From positions 1-64,000 of the forward strand of contig NZ_RJUE01000052.1 of NCBI RefSeq assembly GCF_024343735.1: a DNA stretch of 64,000 nt. Reading direction: 5' to 3'. The position numbers were made by a program, and so were the translations under genes. Shown piece after piece: positions 43,850-53,195 of this stretch. Every line of letters starts with the position of its first letter. Positions within the stretch are counted from its first letter, which is position 1. Under the pieces are notes generated by a model. It was not told where the DNA came from and did no database searches. It saw only the letters and a program-made list of their open reading frames with translations. This DNA comes from Lacihabitans sp. CCS-44 (GTDB taxonomy: Bacteria > Bacteroidota > Bacteroidia > Cytophagales > Spirosomataceae).

Positions 43850-44269
43850 ATGATTTCTAAAAAAGCCAAATACGCACTAAAAGCTCTCACCAGACTTGCC
43901 GATGGGTACGAAGCTCATAAACCATTGCTAATAAGCGAAATATCAGAAAAAGAAAACATTCCTAAGAAGTTTTTGGAGGCGATTCTACTTGAACTTCGGA
44001 ACAACGGAATACTCCAAAGCCAGAAAGGGAAAGGTGGTGGTTATTTGTTAAGAATTCCTCCAGAAGAAGTTACACTCTCGAAAGTCATCAGAATTATTGA
44101 TGGGCCCATTGCTCCAGTTCTTTGTGTTTCCTTGAATTTTTATGGCAAATGTGACGACTGCAGCAATGAAGAAAAATGCAGAATAAGACCCATAATGGCA
44201 CGCATCAGAGATGCCAATTTATCAGTGTACGACAATGTGACTTTAAAAGATATGTTGAATGATATTTAA
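43850..44269 (+). CDS. Rrf2-family transcription regulator
   Basis: A 139-residue winged-helix regulator. The HTH is in residues 27-66 (ISEISEKENIPKKFLEAIL, wing GKGGGYLLR). Four cysteines at 92, 101, 104 and 110 follow the dimerisation helix; Rrf2 proteins with clustered Cys here often bind an Fe-S cluster that senses iron, redox or NO. The spacing differs from that of IscR, so the ligand set is uncertain. Its gene overlaps the aldehyde dehydrogenase start by 11 bases, so regulator and enzyme are coupled and the latter is a likely target. Confidence 0.92.
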   Translation: MISKKAKYALKALTRLADGYEAHKPLLISEISEKENIPKKFLEAILLELRNNGILQSQKGKGGGYLLRIPPEEVTLSKVIRIIDGPIAPVLCVSLNFYGKCDDCSNEEKCRIRPIMARIRDANLSVYDNVTLKDMLNDI

Positions 44270-45611
44270 TAGTGTAAATCCTGCAAATGGGGAAATTTTA
44301 GCGAGTTTTGAGGAAGATTTTGATTATTTTTCGAAGATTAGACTAGGAGAAGAGACTTACAGCCGATGGGAAAAAACAGATATTAAAGAAAGAATAGCCT
44401 TGATTCTGAGCTTGGCTAATATTTTGGAGACTAGAAAAGTAGAACTGGCAAAAGAAATAAGCCTAGAAATGGGCAAAACGCTGAAGTCGGCCACTGCCGA
44501 AATAGAAAAATGTGCCGTTACGGCGAAATACTACTGTCAAATAGCGGAGGAACAACTCAAGTGTGTCGAGATAAATAATTATGCCCACAAGGCCTATTAT
44601 AAATTTGAACCACAAGGGGGTATATTAGCCGTTATGCCGTGGAATTTCCCTTATTGGCAAGCACTTAGATTTGCCATTCCTACTATTTTAGCTGGAAATG
44701 TGGTTTTGCTGAAACATGCTCCGAATGTATTTATGTCGGCCACGAAATTGGAAAATCTCTTTACAGCGGCAGGATTTGAGAAGGGTATTTTTCAAAATCT
44801 TTTTGTTGACATTGACAAAATAGAATCTATCGTGGCAGATCCGTTTGTGAAAGGTGTGACTCTGACTGGAAGCAATTTAGCTGGTTCGTCATTGGCGAGT
44901 TTGGCTGGAAAGTATCTCAAAAAGTCTGTTCTTGAACTCGGCGGATCTGATCCTTTTGTGGTTTTGGCTGATGCCAATATTGAAAATGCCAGTACTTTTG
45001 CTGTAAAATCTCGCTTTCAGAATGCCGGTCAGACTTGTATAGCGGCCAAAAGATGGATTGTGGTTGAAGAGGTTTATGAAGAATTCGCGATGAATGTTTC
45101 AGAGAAAATAAACAAACTTAAAGTCGGTGACCCTTTTGAAACCGAAACCGACTTCGGGCCGATAGCAAGGCTCGATTTAGCCCAAAAAATTGAGAATCAA
45201 ATAACTTTTTTGGTAAACAAAGGAGCAAAAAAGACGATTTCTGGAATAAGAAACGGTTGTTTTTTAGCCCCCACTCTTTTAGAAATCAGTAGAGAGTTGA
45301 GCCATTCATTTACCGAGGAATTGTTCGGACCTGTGGCCTGTATTATCAAAGCCAAAGACGCAGAGGAAGCTATAGAAATAGCCAATGAGACCAGTTTTGG
45401 TCTTGGAGCGAGCCTTTGGACTCAGAATTTAGAACACGGTGAAATGCTTTTGCAAAAATTTAATGCTGGCAATGTTTATCTCAATTCTATGGTAAAATCC
45501 GATGCCTCTATGCCATTTGGGGGTATAAATCAGTCGGGATATGGTCGCGAGCTTGGCGTGTATGGATTGCATGAGTTCTGCAATGTGAAATCATATATTA
45601 TTGAAAAATAA
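44259..45611 (+). CDS. Aldehyde dehydrogenase (succinate-semialdehyde-type)
   Basis: A 450-residue NAD(P)-dependent aldehyde dehydrogenase. The general base is Glu226 in LELGGSDP and the nucleophile Cys260 in NAGQTCIAAKR; AVMPWNFPYWQ lines the cofactor site. The compact length and N-terminus (NSVNPANGEIL) fit the YneI/GabD-like succinate-semialdehyde dehydrogenases, but the true aldehyde is not determined. It overlaps the rrf2 gene by 11 bases, implying translational coupling and control by that regulator. Confidence 0.92.
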   Translation: MIFNSVNPANGEILASFEEDFDYFSKIRLGEETYSRWEKTDIKERIALILSLANILETRKVELAKEISLEMGKTLKSATAEIEKCAVTAKYYCQIAEEQLKCVEINNYAHKAYYKFEPQGGILAVMPWNFPYWQALRFAIPTILAGNVVLLKHAPNVFMSATKLENLFTAAGFEKGIFQNLFVDIDKIESIVADPFVKGVTLTGSNLAGSSLASLAGKYLKKSVLELGGSDPFVVLADANIENASTFAVKSRFQNAGQTCIAAKRWIVVEEVYEEFAMNVSEKINKLKVGDPFETETDFGPIARLDLAQKIENQITFLVNKGAKKTISGIRNGCFLAPTLLEISRELSHSFTEELFGPVACIIKAKDAEEAIEIANETSFGLGASLWTQNLEHGEMLLQKFNAGNVYLNSMVKSDASMPFGGINQSGYGRELGVYGLHEFCNVKSYIIEK

Positions 45612-45676
45612 AATCGTTTGGTCGTTAATAAACTTATGTCTAAATTTAAATTTTAAAATTAAACCCTCTTCTACTT

Positions 45677-46156
45677 ATGGAAAACATTAGGCCTACATTT
45701 CTTACTGTCCTTTGCGTTTTGACTTTCTTGGGCAGTGCATTTGGAATTTACAGTGCTATTACCAATTACTCTGCTGCCGATATGGCTTCTGGACTAACAC
45801 AAGAAGCTATGGAAAACGCCAAAGATCAAATAGAAGAACAAGCGGAAGACGAAAAATCAGCTGAAATGGTCAATAAAATTATGGACTCTGTATCGAACGA
45901 TATTTCTGAGGTAAAAATTAAAAATGGTGCCATAGCTAGTGGTATTGCCAATATTCTAACATTGCTAGGAGCTGTGTTGATGTGGGGCTTGAACAAAAAA
46001 GGATTTTTTATTTATGTAGCAGGTACTTTGGTGGCCATAATAGCACCATTGGTAATTTACGACGGTTTTTTGGGCTTTATAGGCAGCGGAATGATTGCCT
46101 TTGTAGGTATTATATTCTGTGTGCTTTACTTCCTAAATATCAAGCACATGGCATAA
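45677..46156 (+). CDS. Four-helix membrane protein of unknown function
   Basis: A 159-residue inner-membrane protein. A first helix (about 8-27) is followed by a 55-residue soluble, acidic loop (35-80, many Glu, Asp and Lys), then three close helices (83-103, 107-126, 130-153). No family motif is recognised; a DUF of the same shape exists in many Bacteroidota, but I cannot name it. It has its own leader and terminator and sits between the aldehyde dehydrogenase and helicase genes. No function is assigned. Confidence 0.75.
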   Translation: MENIRPTFLTVLCVLTFLGSAFGIYSAITNYSAADMASGLTQEAMENAKDQIEEQAEDEKSAEMVNKIMDSVSNDISEVKIKNGAIASGIANILTLLGAVLMWGLNKKGFFIYVAGTLVAIIAPLVIYDGFLGFIGSGMIAFVGIIFCVLYFLNIKHMA

Positions 46157-46178
46157 ATTGTTATTGATATTATTCTCC

Positions 46179-46205
46179 AAAAAGCCTACTCGTTAGGCTT
46201 TTTTT
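46179..46205 (+). terminator. Terminator of the small membrane protein gene
   Basis: AAGCCTA and TAGGCTT arms with flanking A and T runs, only 11 bases before the next start. Confidence 0.85.
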
Positions 46206-46216
46206 ATTTTCTTAAA

Positions 46217-47638
46217 ATGGCTAAAATATTGTCCTTCTCTGAATTACTTGCTGAAAACTTCCGACACTCTCCCACTCCGGGTCAAGCGGAGCTTTTTAGC
46301 TTGCTAGAAAAATTCATTGCCGACGATGACGAGAGGACAGCCTTTGTATTGAAGGGTTTTGCGGGTACGGGTAAAACGACGATTTTGGGTTCGTTTATAA
46401 AAAGTTTACCCAGCCACGGCTGGAAATACGCTCTGCTTGCACCAACAGGACGAGCAGCCAAGGTAATGGCCAACTACACTGGCGGAAAAGCACAAACCAT
46501 TCACCGCAAAATATATAAACAGAAAGAAGACGCCAACTCCGGAAATTTGGTTTTTGAACTACAGCAAAACAAAGACGAAGGCACGATTTACATTGTCGAT
46601 GAGGCCTCAATGATAGCCGACACGAGAGAATTTGGCAGCAATGGCCTGCTACACGATTTGGTAAATTTTGTGTTTAGTGGTACAGAAAACAAGCTGATGC
46701 TCATAGGCGATGAAGCTCAGCTTCCTCCTGTTTCTATGCCGCTCAGTCCGGCTTTGGATGTGGCTCATATTCAGGACTTTTATTATACCAAAGTCTACAC
46801 CACCACTCTCAGAGATGTAATGCGGCAGGAGGCTAACTCTGGAATATTGACCAATGCAACCCTTTTAAGAGACCAATTGGGCCTTGAAAAACCAGAAATA
46901 CAACTTATAACAAGGGGATTCAAGGATATTTTTAAGATGACGGGCGAAAAACTGGAAGACGGTATCAGGTACGCTTATGACAAATATGGTCCTGAAAACA
47001 CCATTGTGCTGACACGCTCGAACCGCAATGCGGTACAATATAACCGACTGATTAGAAACCAAATAAACTACTCAGACACGGAACTCGACAATGGAGATAT
47101 ATTAATGGTAGTGAAAAACAATTATACTGTTTTGGGCGATGATTCTGAGGCTGGTTTTGTGGCTAATGGCGAGTTTGCGATAGTTAGGCGAATAGGGCGA
47201 GAAGAAGAAATGCACGGTTTTCGGTTTCAAAATGTCACGCTTCAGCTGTTAGATTATCCCGATGAACCTACTTTTGAATCCTTGATAATTCTGGACACTT
47301 TGTATTCAAATTCGCCCAGTTTGACCCAGGAAGAAAACAAAAAACTGTATGAAAGTGTAGCCAAGGATTATTTTTGGGTGAAATCGAGACGGGAGAAGAG
47401 CAAAATGATAAAAGAAGACAAGTACATGAGTGCCTTGCAGGTGAAGTTTGCCTACGCTCTCACTTGTCATAAAGCACAGGGCGGCCAATGGAACGCAGTC
47501 TTTATAGATCAAATATATTTGCCAAACGAAGAAATAGACATAGAAATAGTGCGATGGCTTTACACGGCCATAACAAGAGGAATAAGTGAGGTATTTTTTG
47601 TAAATTTCCAGTCGGCTTTCTTCTTGGAAAACAAATGA
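46217..47638 (+). CDS. RecD-like superfamily 1 helicase/ATPase
   Basis: A 473-residue DNA helicase of the RecD2/AAA_30 group. Walker A is GFAGTGKT (47-54), Walker B is YIVDEASM, motif III is LIGDEAQLPPV, and the C-terminal UvrD-like part holds LTCHKAQGGQW and LYTAITRG. It lacks the long N-terminal regions of full RecD2. Probably a 5'-3' helicase in repair or recombination. A terminator lies just upstream; corA follows after 10 bases and may be cotranscribed. Confidence 0.9.
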   Translation: MAKILSFSELLAENFRHSPTPGQAELFSLLEKFIADDDERTAFVLKGFAGTGKTTILGSFIKSLPSHGWKYALLAPTGRAAKVMANYTGGKAQTIHRKIYKQKEDANSGNLVFELQQNKDEGTIYIVDEASMIADTREFGSNGLLHDLVNFVFSGTENKLMLIGDEAQLPPVSMPLSPALDVAHIQDFYYTKVYTTTLRDVMRQEANSGILTNATLLRDQLGLEKPEIQLITRGFKDIFKMTGEKLEDGIRYAYDKYGPENTIVLTRSNRNAVQYNRLIRNQINYSDTELDNGDILMVVKNNYTVLGDDSEAGFVANGEFAIVRRIGREEEMHGFRFQNVTLQLLDYPDEPTFESLIILDTLYSNSPSLTQEENKKLYESVAKDYFWVKSRREKSKMIKEDKYMSALQVKFAYALTCHKAQGGQWNAVFIDQIYLPNEEIDIEIVRWLYTAITRGISEVFFVNFQSAFFLENK

Positions 47639-47648
47639 TGACAATTTT

Positions 47649-48737
47649 ATGGGAAAAGTAAAACCAAAAAACAGGCCCAAAACACCAAAGCACGAAGTTT
47701 TTTCGTCGGCAGGGACGGCCAAGTACATAGGAAAACCCATTGAGGGAGAATCTACCATCACTATTGTGGACTACAGTGTGGAGGGAGTTTTGATAACACA
47801 AAATCCTGCAATAGAGGAAATAAAGGGGCTTTTGGATGCCAAAATGAACCACTGGATAGACATTGAGGGTATTCATAACAAAGAAAACATCGAAAAAGTA
47901 AGCAAGATTTTTGGTCTGCATCCCTTGATGATGGAGGATATTTTGAACACTACCCAAAAAGCCAAACTCGATCATTACGAAAAAAACAATCAGTTGTTTT
48001 TGGTCTTAAAAATTCCGTTCAGAAACAAAGAGACTTCGGAAATAGAAACAGAGCATGTTTCAATTGTTTTAGACGAGGACTTTGCCATCAGTTTTCAGGA
48101 ATTAGACCACCACAACATATTTAAGCCCATTTTGCTTAGAATGGACAGAGAAAACAGCAAAACTAAAAAGAGCAAATTGGACTATCTTTTTTACTCATTT
48201 ATAGATATTGCGGTAGATAATTATTTTGTGGTTTTGAACGAAACCGAAGAGAAACTTGAAGAACTCAGCGACCAAATACTATCTAATGCACACTCGGCTC
48301 ATCAGAATCAGTTGTTTTATATAAAAAGGGAAATAAACGCACTTAGAAAGGCACTTTTCCCTTTGAAAGAGATTATAAATCAGTTGATTAGAGATGACAA
48401 TAGCCTCATTCACCAGGAAACCAAAGTGTACCTGAAAGATGTGCTGGACCATGTGCTAGAAAATCTCGAAGCCATAGAAACCTTTAAAGACGAAATTGAG
48501 AACCTTTTGGTCAACTATCATTCACAGTTGAGTAACCGTATGAACTCCGTCATGAAAACCCTCACGGTTTTTACAGCTATTTTTATGCCTTTAACGTTCA
48601 TTGTGGGTATTTACGGTATGAATTTCGAACACATGCCAGAGCTCAAAGAACCAAACGGATATTTCTATACTTTAATAGGCATGTTTGTTCTAGCGGTAGG
48701 TTTATGGGTGTATTTTAGGTGGAAAAAGTATATTTGA
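47649..48737 (+). CDS. corA: CorA-type magnesium/cobalt transporter
   Basis: A 362-residue divalent-cation channel. A large cytoplasmic N-terminal funnel (with long helices over about 140-290) is followed by two C-terminal membrane helices (about 300-320 and 335-355) joined by the selectivity motif GMN in VGIYGMNFEHMPEL. The C-terminal KK end and the length are typical. It follows the helicase gene by 10 bases. Confidence 0.95.
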   Translation: MGKVKPKNRPKTPKHEVFSSAGTAKYIGKPIEGESTITIVDYSVEGVLITQNPAIEEIKGLLDAKMNHWIDIEGIHNKENIEKVSKIFGLHPLMMEDILNTTQKAKLDHYEKNNQLFLVLKIPFRNKETSEIETEHVSIVLDEDFAISFQELDHHNIFKPILLRMDRENSKTKKSKLDYLFYSFIDIAVDNYFVVLNETEEKLEELSDQILSNAHSAHQNQLFYIKREINALRKALFPLKEIINQLIRDDNSLIHQETKVYLKDVLDHVLENLEAIETFKDEIENLLVNYHSQLSNRMNSVMKTLTVFTAIFMPLTFIVGIYGMNFEHMPELKEPNGYFYTLIGMFVLAVGLWVYFRWKKYI

Positions 48738-48846
48738 GCTATTTTGACTAACTCATTACCTACTTTGTTAAATTCTTAACGAGTATTTGAAAAAAAACGC
48801 AAAGACAGTTCTTTCACCCTTGTGTCTTTCTCTAATTCATTAAAAC

Positions 48847-50208
48847 CTAGAAATGCTTCAAAGCTAGCGTATTCTCTAAAAAAGGAATATTTGCTGCAGG
48901 ACATTTCGATCCGGGTGTTTTATATTCCTGCATTTTTTCGAAAAGTTTCAAAGAGCCTGAGGTCGTAAGTCCCAAGAAACTGAAATTATAACCAGCTTCT
49001 GCTTTTAAGGTAATTCTGGTGCTGTTGCATGGGCCAGGCATAAAAGGCAAACCGCTTTCGAAATAACTTACAACACTTGTATTTGTCAAGAAATACGGAA
49101 CTACTACTGTGTCAAAAATTCCAATTTCGAACCTTGGAAACTCTAGACCAACCCCCACCCCAACAATTCCTGTTGAGGCCGAACCTGTTTCTCCAATAAT
49201 TGAGGGATTAAAATTGGCCATAGTTGCTCTTGGAGTCAGACTATTGTTTTCATAGGAAAAGCCATTTGTGCCAGAATAGGCGAGTTTCAGGTTGGCTTGG
49301 CAAGTGCTGTTGGCCGAAATTTCAGGATAAACTTTCAAAACACATTTGATTCTGTAAGTCACTGGAATAACTCCGTGAACCACCATCACACGCATAAAAT
49401 TTATGGGAATTTCGAAAGCTGCATCGGCATTTGACATAGATAAAAAAGCATATTTCGCTTCTATTTCCCCATTGATGTCATTATGACTTTCAGAGTAGGT
49501 ATTTAAGCGGCTATTTTCTACATTAATCTGGCTCTCTATATTGAAGTTTGAAATGAAACCTTTGAATTCAATTGCACCCAAATTACCCTTTTTGGCTTTC
49601 AGATTCAGTCCGAGTTTTCGGTTATCACCCGAAGATTCAGGTGCAAGAGCTAATTCTACCTCCCAACCGCTTATTTCGCCTTTGTAAGTCCATTCTTGTG
49701 TACCTTCAATGTGTTTGACTCTGGCACCTTTTTCATTGTTGATGTCTATTATAGAAGAGCTTAGCACCGAACTATTCCATTGAAAAGCTGTTTTGTAATC
49801 AATCTTTGCCGATTTATAATAATCCACAAACTTGGCAGCAGTGGTTTTCACTATTATTTTTCCACCTGATTCTGTGACATTACTTATTTTCTTGAGTGAA
49901 TGCCCCGTAAACAAAACGACTGATCCTGTTTTTAATGACTTTAGTTCACTTGCTCCACTTTTAAATGTCATTTGACCCGTGGCTTTATCAAAACTTTCGA
50001 AACTCTCAGTCATTGTTTCCAATGGTACCTCTGCCGTATTGGCCTGTTTCACTACATTAGAAACCGTTCCTTGGTCTGGTTCGAAAAGCCTGTTTTGGCC
50101 TATTGTAATGCTCTTTTCTTCAGGAATTACGTCTCCATCTGATTTTTTGCATCTGATGCCAAAGACTGATAGAGCTAGTATGAGGGTGAGAGCTGTTAGT
50201 TTTTTCAT
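48847..50208 (-). CDS. Exported protein, probable lipoprotein, unknown function
   Basis: A 453-residue protein. Residues 1-20 form a signal peptide ending FGIRC, a non-classical lipobox with Cys20 and a following KKSDGD that would keep a lipoprotein at the surface in Bacteroidota. The mature part is beta-rich, with no recognised domain; the second half has Ser/Thr-rich strands and ends in a Cys-containing tail (PGSKCPAANIPF). It lies 28 bases after the repeat protein gene on the same strand and is probably cotranscribed. The pair suggests a surface structure plus anchor, which is inference. Confidence 0.72.
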   Translation of the reverse strand: MKKLTALTLILALSVFGIRCKKSDGDVIPEEKSITIGQNRLFEPDQGTVSNVVKQANTAEVPLETMTESFESFDKATGQMTFKSGASELKSLKTGSVVLFTGHSLKKISNVTESGGKIIVKTTAAKFVDYYKSAKIDYKTAFQWNSSVLSSSIIDINNEKGARVKHIEGTQEWTYKGEISGWEVELALAPESSGDNRKLGLNLKAKKGNLGAIEFKGFISNFNIESQINVENSRLNTYSESHNDINGEIEAKYAFLSMSNADAAFEIPINFMRVMVVHGVIPVTYRIKCVLKVYPEISANSTCQANLKLAYSGTNGFSYENNSLTPRATMANFNPSIIGETGSASTGIVGVGVGLEFPRFEIGIFDTVVVPYFLTNTSVVSYFESGLPFMPGPCNSTRITLKAEAGYNFSFLGLTTSGSLKLFEKMQEYKTPGSKCPAANIPFLENTLALKHF

Positions 50209-50236
50209 GGGTGATGATTGTTTTATGGCGTATGAG

Positions 50237-51742
50237 TCACTGCTTGATAACTAAAATATTGAAAGTGATGCCTACGGGCATGGCTGTATTGTCAGTGAGA
50301 TGAATTTCCCAGTTGCTTCCATTCCAATAAGTAGCGAATTGTTTGTTAAGATAAGAACCACCAGTATATTCATAAGTTACTATCAAGATGTCAGTTGAAC
50401 GATTAGCCATGGTAGTATTTACGATACCGAATGAATTACCAGAAATGTAAGTAGATATAGTTACAATCTTAAAAGCTGCTTTGTTTGTGCCTGCTACTTT
50501 TATGCCGCCTGTGACCTCTAAGGCCGTTCCTAAATTTGTTAGGTTGACCGCAAGTAAAGCTGAAGATGAAACTGAGTTATTCACTATGGTTAGACCTCTG
50601 CCTGTGCCGTTGGTTTGAACACTAACTGCGTCCGAACTGCTCGATGGATTGTTGATAACAAAGCTGGCAGCAGTTCCAACTCCCGTATTCTGACCTAAAA
50701 TAGCCGCACCCTGATTATTTGAATAAGACCTCAAACTGGGAGTTGTATTTGTAGATTTGGTAGTTTGAAAATAACCCGCCGAACCAACTCCATTCGTAGT
50801 TGAATGAATAGTATTACTATTGCTGTTAGCATTATAAATTCCAAATACGCCACCAATGCCAGTTCCAAAGTTGTTAACTATCAATGAGGCACTGCTATTC
50901 CCAAGACCAGGAATAGTGAATTCACCGGCTGCACCTGTACCTACATTTTCACTTTTTAAACTTACACCCGATCCATTTGACCTTGAGAAAACAGCATTGC
51001 TTGTATTTGAACTATTAACAATCGAAAAATTCCCAGCCCTTCCCAAACCGTTGGTTGTTGCATTCAATGCTTCCGCTCCACTCAAATTATTTGATATTGT
51101 AAAAAGACCAGCACTACCATCGCCATAGGTTGTGGACTTTAAAGCTACTCCCGCACCGTAGGTCTCACTCTCCAAAGATGTTTGTCCGTTTGAGCTTACG
51201 GGAATCCTAAAAAATCCTGCTTTCCCTTTTCCACCATTTATTGATTCAATGGCATCACCGTTTCCATTAGTTTGGGCAGATAGAGCTGCTGCATTATTGC
51301 TTGTGTTTTGAATATAAAAAATCCCTGAACTACCCAAACCACTGCTCTGTGAGGAGATGGTTGCACCACTTCCCCAATTGTTGCCTCTTATTACGGGGTC
51401 TGGGTTTGAGGCTATACCAGATTCAAAGGCAGCTACGCTTCCTGAGGTTCCTATATTTCCAATATAAAAAATATCAGAGGAGCCGTTAAAGTTTTGAGAA
51501 AACGGCAGTGCTAGACTACCGGAAGTATTGGTCCAACTGGATCCATTATAATACCAATTGGAAGCCGTGGCCATATTATAAACCATCATGCCTTGCTGAC
51601 CTGTTGGAATTGCTGCTTGAATAGCGATCAAGTCGGCATATCGTGGCAATTTCACAGATTTTGGGTCTATTTCGGAGGCTTGTTGTGCCAAAGTGGGAAT
51701 AGTGAAAAGGCTTAAAATTAGAATTTTGATGAAGTTTTTCAT
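50237..51742 (-). CDS. Secreted repeat protein with solenoid-like modules
   Basis: A 501-residue secreted protein. I chose ATG 51742 (MKNFIKILILSLFTIPTLAQ signal peptide). A short N-terminal region (KLPRYADLIAIQAAIP, GMMVYNMATASNWYYNG) resembles head segments of Bacteroidota fibre-like proteins. Residues ~105-400 hold about nine degenerate modules with the core NGxGxAGxFxI, spaced by 25 or 36 residues and rich in Ser, Asn, Gly and Thr, as in a beta-solenoid. The C-terminus has a globular part (GGSYLNKQFATYWNGSNWEI). No type IX sorting tail is seen. It probably forms an extracellular fibre or coat. The upstream spacer holds a 22-base palindrome. Confidence 0.8.
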   Translation of the reverse strand: MKNFIKILILSLFTIPTLAQQASEIDPKSVKLPRYADLIAIQAAIPTGQQGMMVYNMATASNWYYNGSSWTNTSGSLALPFSQNFNGSSDIFYIGNIGTSGSVAAFESGIASNPDPVIRGNNWGSGATISSQSSGLGSSGIFYIQNTSNNAAALSAQTNGNGDAIESINGGKGKAGFFRIPVSSNGQTSLESETYGAGVALKSTTYGDGSAGLFTISNNLSGAEALNATTNGLGRAGNFSIVNSSNTSNAVFSRSNGSGVSLKSENVGTGAAGEFTIPGLGNSSASLIVNNFGTGIGGVFGIYNANSNSNTIHSTTNGVGSAGYFQTTKSTNTTPSLRSYSNNQGAAILGQNTGVGTAASFVINNPSSSSDAVSVQTNGTGRGLTIVNNSVSSSALLAVNLTNLGTALEVTGGIKVAGTNKAAFKIVTISTYISGNSFGIVNTTMANRSTDILIVTYEYTGGSYLNKQFATYWNGSNWEIHLTDNTAMPVGITFNILVIKQ

Positions 51743-51899
51743 GTTTTTTGGGTAAAAATCTGGAGACATAACATTTGTATTTTATTTTTTGGAATTTCTA
51801 CTTTTTTGGCAATCGGAAAATTAGATTGAGGAGGGCATTTTAATTTTTGAGAGTTTCAATAATTTAAGTTTCAAAGTTCGTATTTATGCTTCAGCTTGG

Positions 51900-51921
51900 A
51901 AATGACAGATATCTGTCATTT
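51900..51921. promoter_or_regulatory. 22-base perfect palindrome, operator at the luxR-type gene
   Basis: AAATGACAGAT is followed at once by its reverse complement ATCTGTCATTT. It lies 5 bases before the -7 box TATATTTG (51927-51934) and so covers the -33 position of the + strand promoter. A near copy of its core is at 54508-54523. Confidence 0.8.
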
Positions 51922-51926
51922 TTTCC

Positions 51927-51934
51927 TATATTTG
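51927..51934 (+). promoter_or_regulatory. -7 box of the LuxR-type regulator gene
   Basis: TATATTTG fits TAnnTTTG exactly, 76 bases before ATG 52011; its -33 region falls within the palindrome at 51900-51921. Confidence 0.6.
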
Positions 51935-52010
51935 ATACTGAAGAGTAGAAAAATATACGCTAAGAGCAAGAAATGACTTGGTAAATGGATAAAATAGAAT
52001 TAGAATAGTT

Positions 52011-52802
52011 ATGAATGTACTCAGTCCTTTATCTGTCAATGAGTTTATAAATATTGCCAAAAACGAAAATGAAATTCTGATTGGTGATTTTGAGGAGTAT
52101 TTCGAAAAACAAATAGAAGAAGCCTCCAATTATGCCATAGGGCCGTATTTTTGGTTTATTGGCGATAATTCAACGCTCATGATTACGGCAGCAAGTCAAA
52201 ACATACGTGAGCTTACACCACATAGGCATGAGGTTTGGACCAAAGGAAACACCCTCTTTTTTGCCGAAAATATTCACCCCGACGATCGTTTTTTTGTTTT
52301 GTCGGCTTTTAAACTGGCTGTTGAAAAAATAGAACAGTTACCCACCGAAAGGCAAACCTCGGTTCGGCTGAATATATATGCCAGAATGTTGAACCTCAAA
52401 GCCGAATATCGGTGGGTTTTGATACAAATGCCCCGCCTTTATATCAATGAACAAGATCGCACCACCGTCGGTTTTATACTGGTAACCGACCTTTCTCATC
52501 TTGAGTTTGTAAAAAGACCAACTTTGATGACCCTTACAGACAAAGTCAATAACCAGAATCAGTATTTTCACATCGCCAGTGACCTCACAGAACTTGTGGT
52601 GGTCGATTTGCCCAATATCACTAAAAGAGAGCAAGAAATACTGACCTTAATGGCCAAAGGCCTCAACTCTCCGGCCATCTCCGAAAAACTATGTCTTTCT
52701 TATCATACAGTAGAAAACCATAAGCGTAATATCCGACGAAAAACCGAAACCAAGACTTCTGCCGAACTCATTGATTATGTTTGGAGAAACAATCTCATTT
52801 AG
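52011..52802 (+). CDS. PAS-like sensor / LuxR-type HTH regulator
   Basis: A 263-residue soluble transcription factor. The N-terminal ~180 residues contain a PAS-like domain (around GPYFWFIGDNSTLMITAASQNI cut to FWFIGDNSTLMITAASQNI, IHPDDRFF, YRWVLIQMPRLY). The last 65 residues are a LuxR/GerE HTH (TKREQEILTLMAKGLNSPAI core, SYHTVENHKRNI, TSAELIDYVWRNN). No receiver domain is present, so it likely senses a ligand or redox state directly. A perfect palindrome overlaps its promoter, suggesting autoregulation, and a similar palindrome precedes the secreted fibre-like gene at 54452. Confidence 0.88.
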   Translation: MNVLSPLSVNEFINIAKNENEILIGDFEEYFEKQIEEASNYAIGPYFWFIGDNSTLMITAASQNIRELTPHRHEVWTKGNTLFFAENIHPDDRFFVLSAFKLAVEKIEQLPTERQTSVRLNIYARMLNLKAEYRWVLIQMPRLYINEQDRTTVGFILVTDLSHLEFVKRPTLMTLTDKVNNQNQYFHIASDLTELVVVDLPNITKREQEILTLMAKGLNSPAISEKLCLSYHTVENHKRNIRRKTETKTSAELIDYVWRNNLI

Positions 52803-52849
52803 TCTCTTATTTAATACCCAAAATGTCAAAGAACTCTATTTACTAAACC

Positions 52850-53185
52850 TTAAGCCAAGCCACTATTTCGCCAGGCTTTTTCCATTCTTCTTGAAAACAC
52901 TATTTTCCTTTCCCCTGGCAAAAACAGCGTTTGATTTTCTATTTTTTCTACCAAATCAAGATTAACTATACTCTGGCGGTTTATTCTGACAAAATTTTTG
53001 AAAGGGCTAAGCCGATTTTCAATGATTTTGAGCGTAGTAGAACTCAATATTTTCTTGCCATTGGCCAAAATAATTTGGGTATAATTCAAATCCGATTCCA
53101 AATGCAAAATTTCATTTGGGGCGAGGTATTTGCGGCTGCCCATATGTACTTGCGGGCAGTTTTCTATGTATTTTATGGTTTCCAT
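52850..53185 (-). CDS. Stand-alone LytTR-domain DNA-binding protein
   Basis: A 111-residue protein that is almost only a LytTR domain: ILHLESDLNYTQIIL, KKILSSTTLKIIENRL and FVRINRQSIVNLDLVEKI are the family core, and RKIVFSRR is the end strand. It lacks a response-regulator receiver. LytTR domains bind direct repeats upstream of surface, biofilm and bacteriocin genes. It lies 10 bases after the secreted fibre-like gene (53196-54452), so the two are cotranscribed, and it could control that gene by feedback. Confidence 0.88.
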   Translation of the reverse strand: METIKYIENCPQVHMGSRKYLAPNEILHLESDLNYTQIILANGKKILSSTTLKIIENRLSPFKNFVRINRQSIVNLDLVEKIENQTLFLPGERKIVFSRRMEKAWRNSGLA

Positions 53186-53195
53186 GGTATTTGAT

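Noticed and set aside
47306-47975. Long antisense frames under the helicase/corA junction
   Set aside because: Both are shadows of well-supported + strand genes with intact motifs; composition is that of reverse-frame coding.
48801-48829. Terminator between corA and the lipoprotein gene
   Set aside because: Only 7-base arms (AAAGACA/TGTCTTT) with a 15-base loop and no T run; too weak to list.
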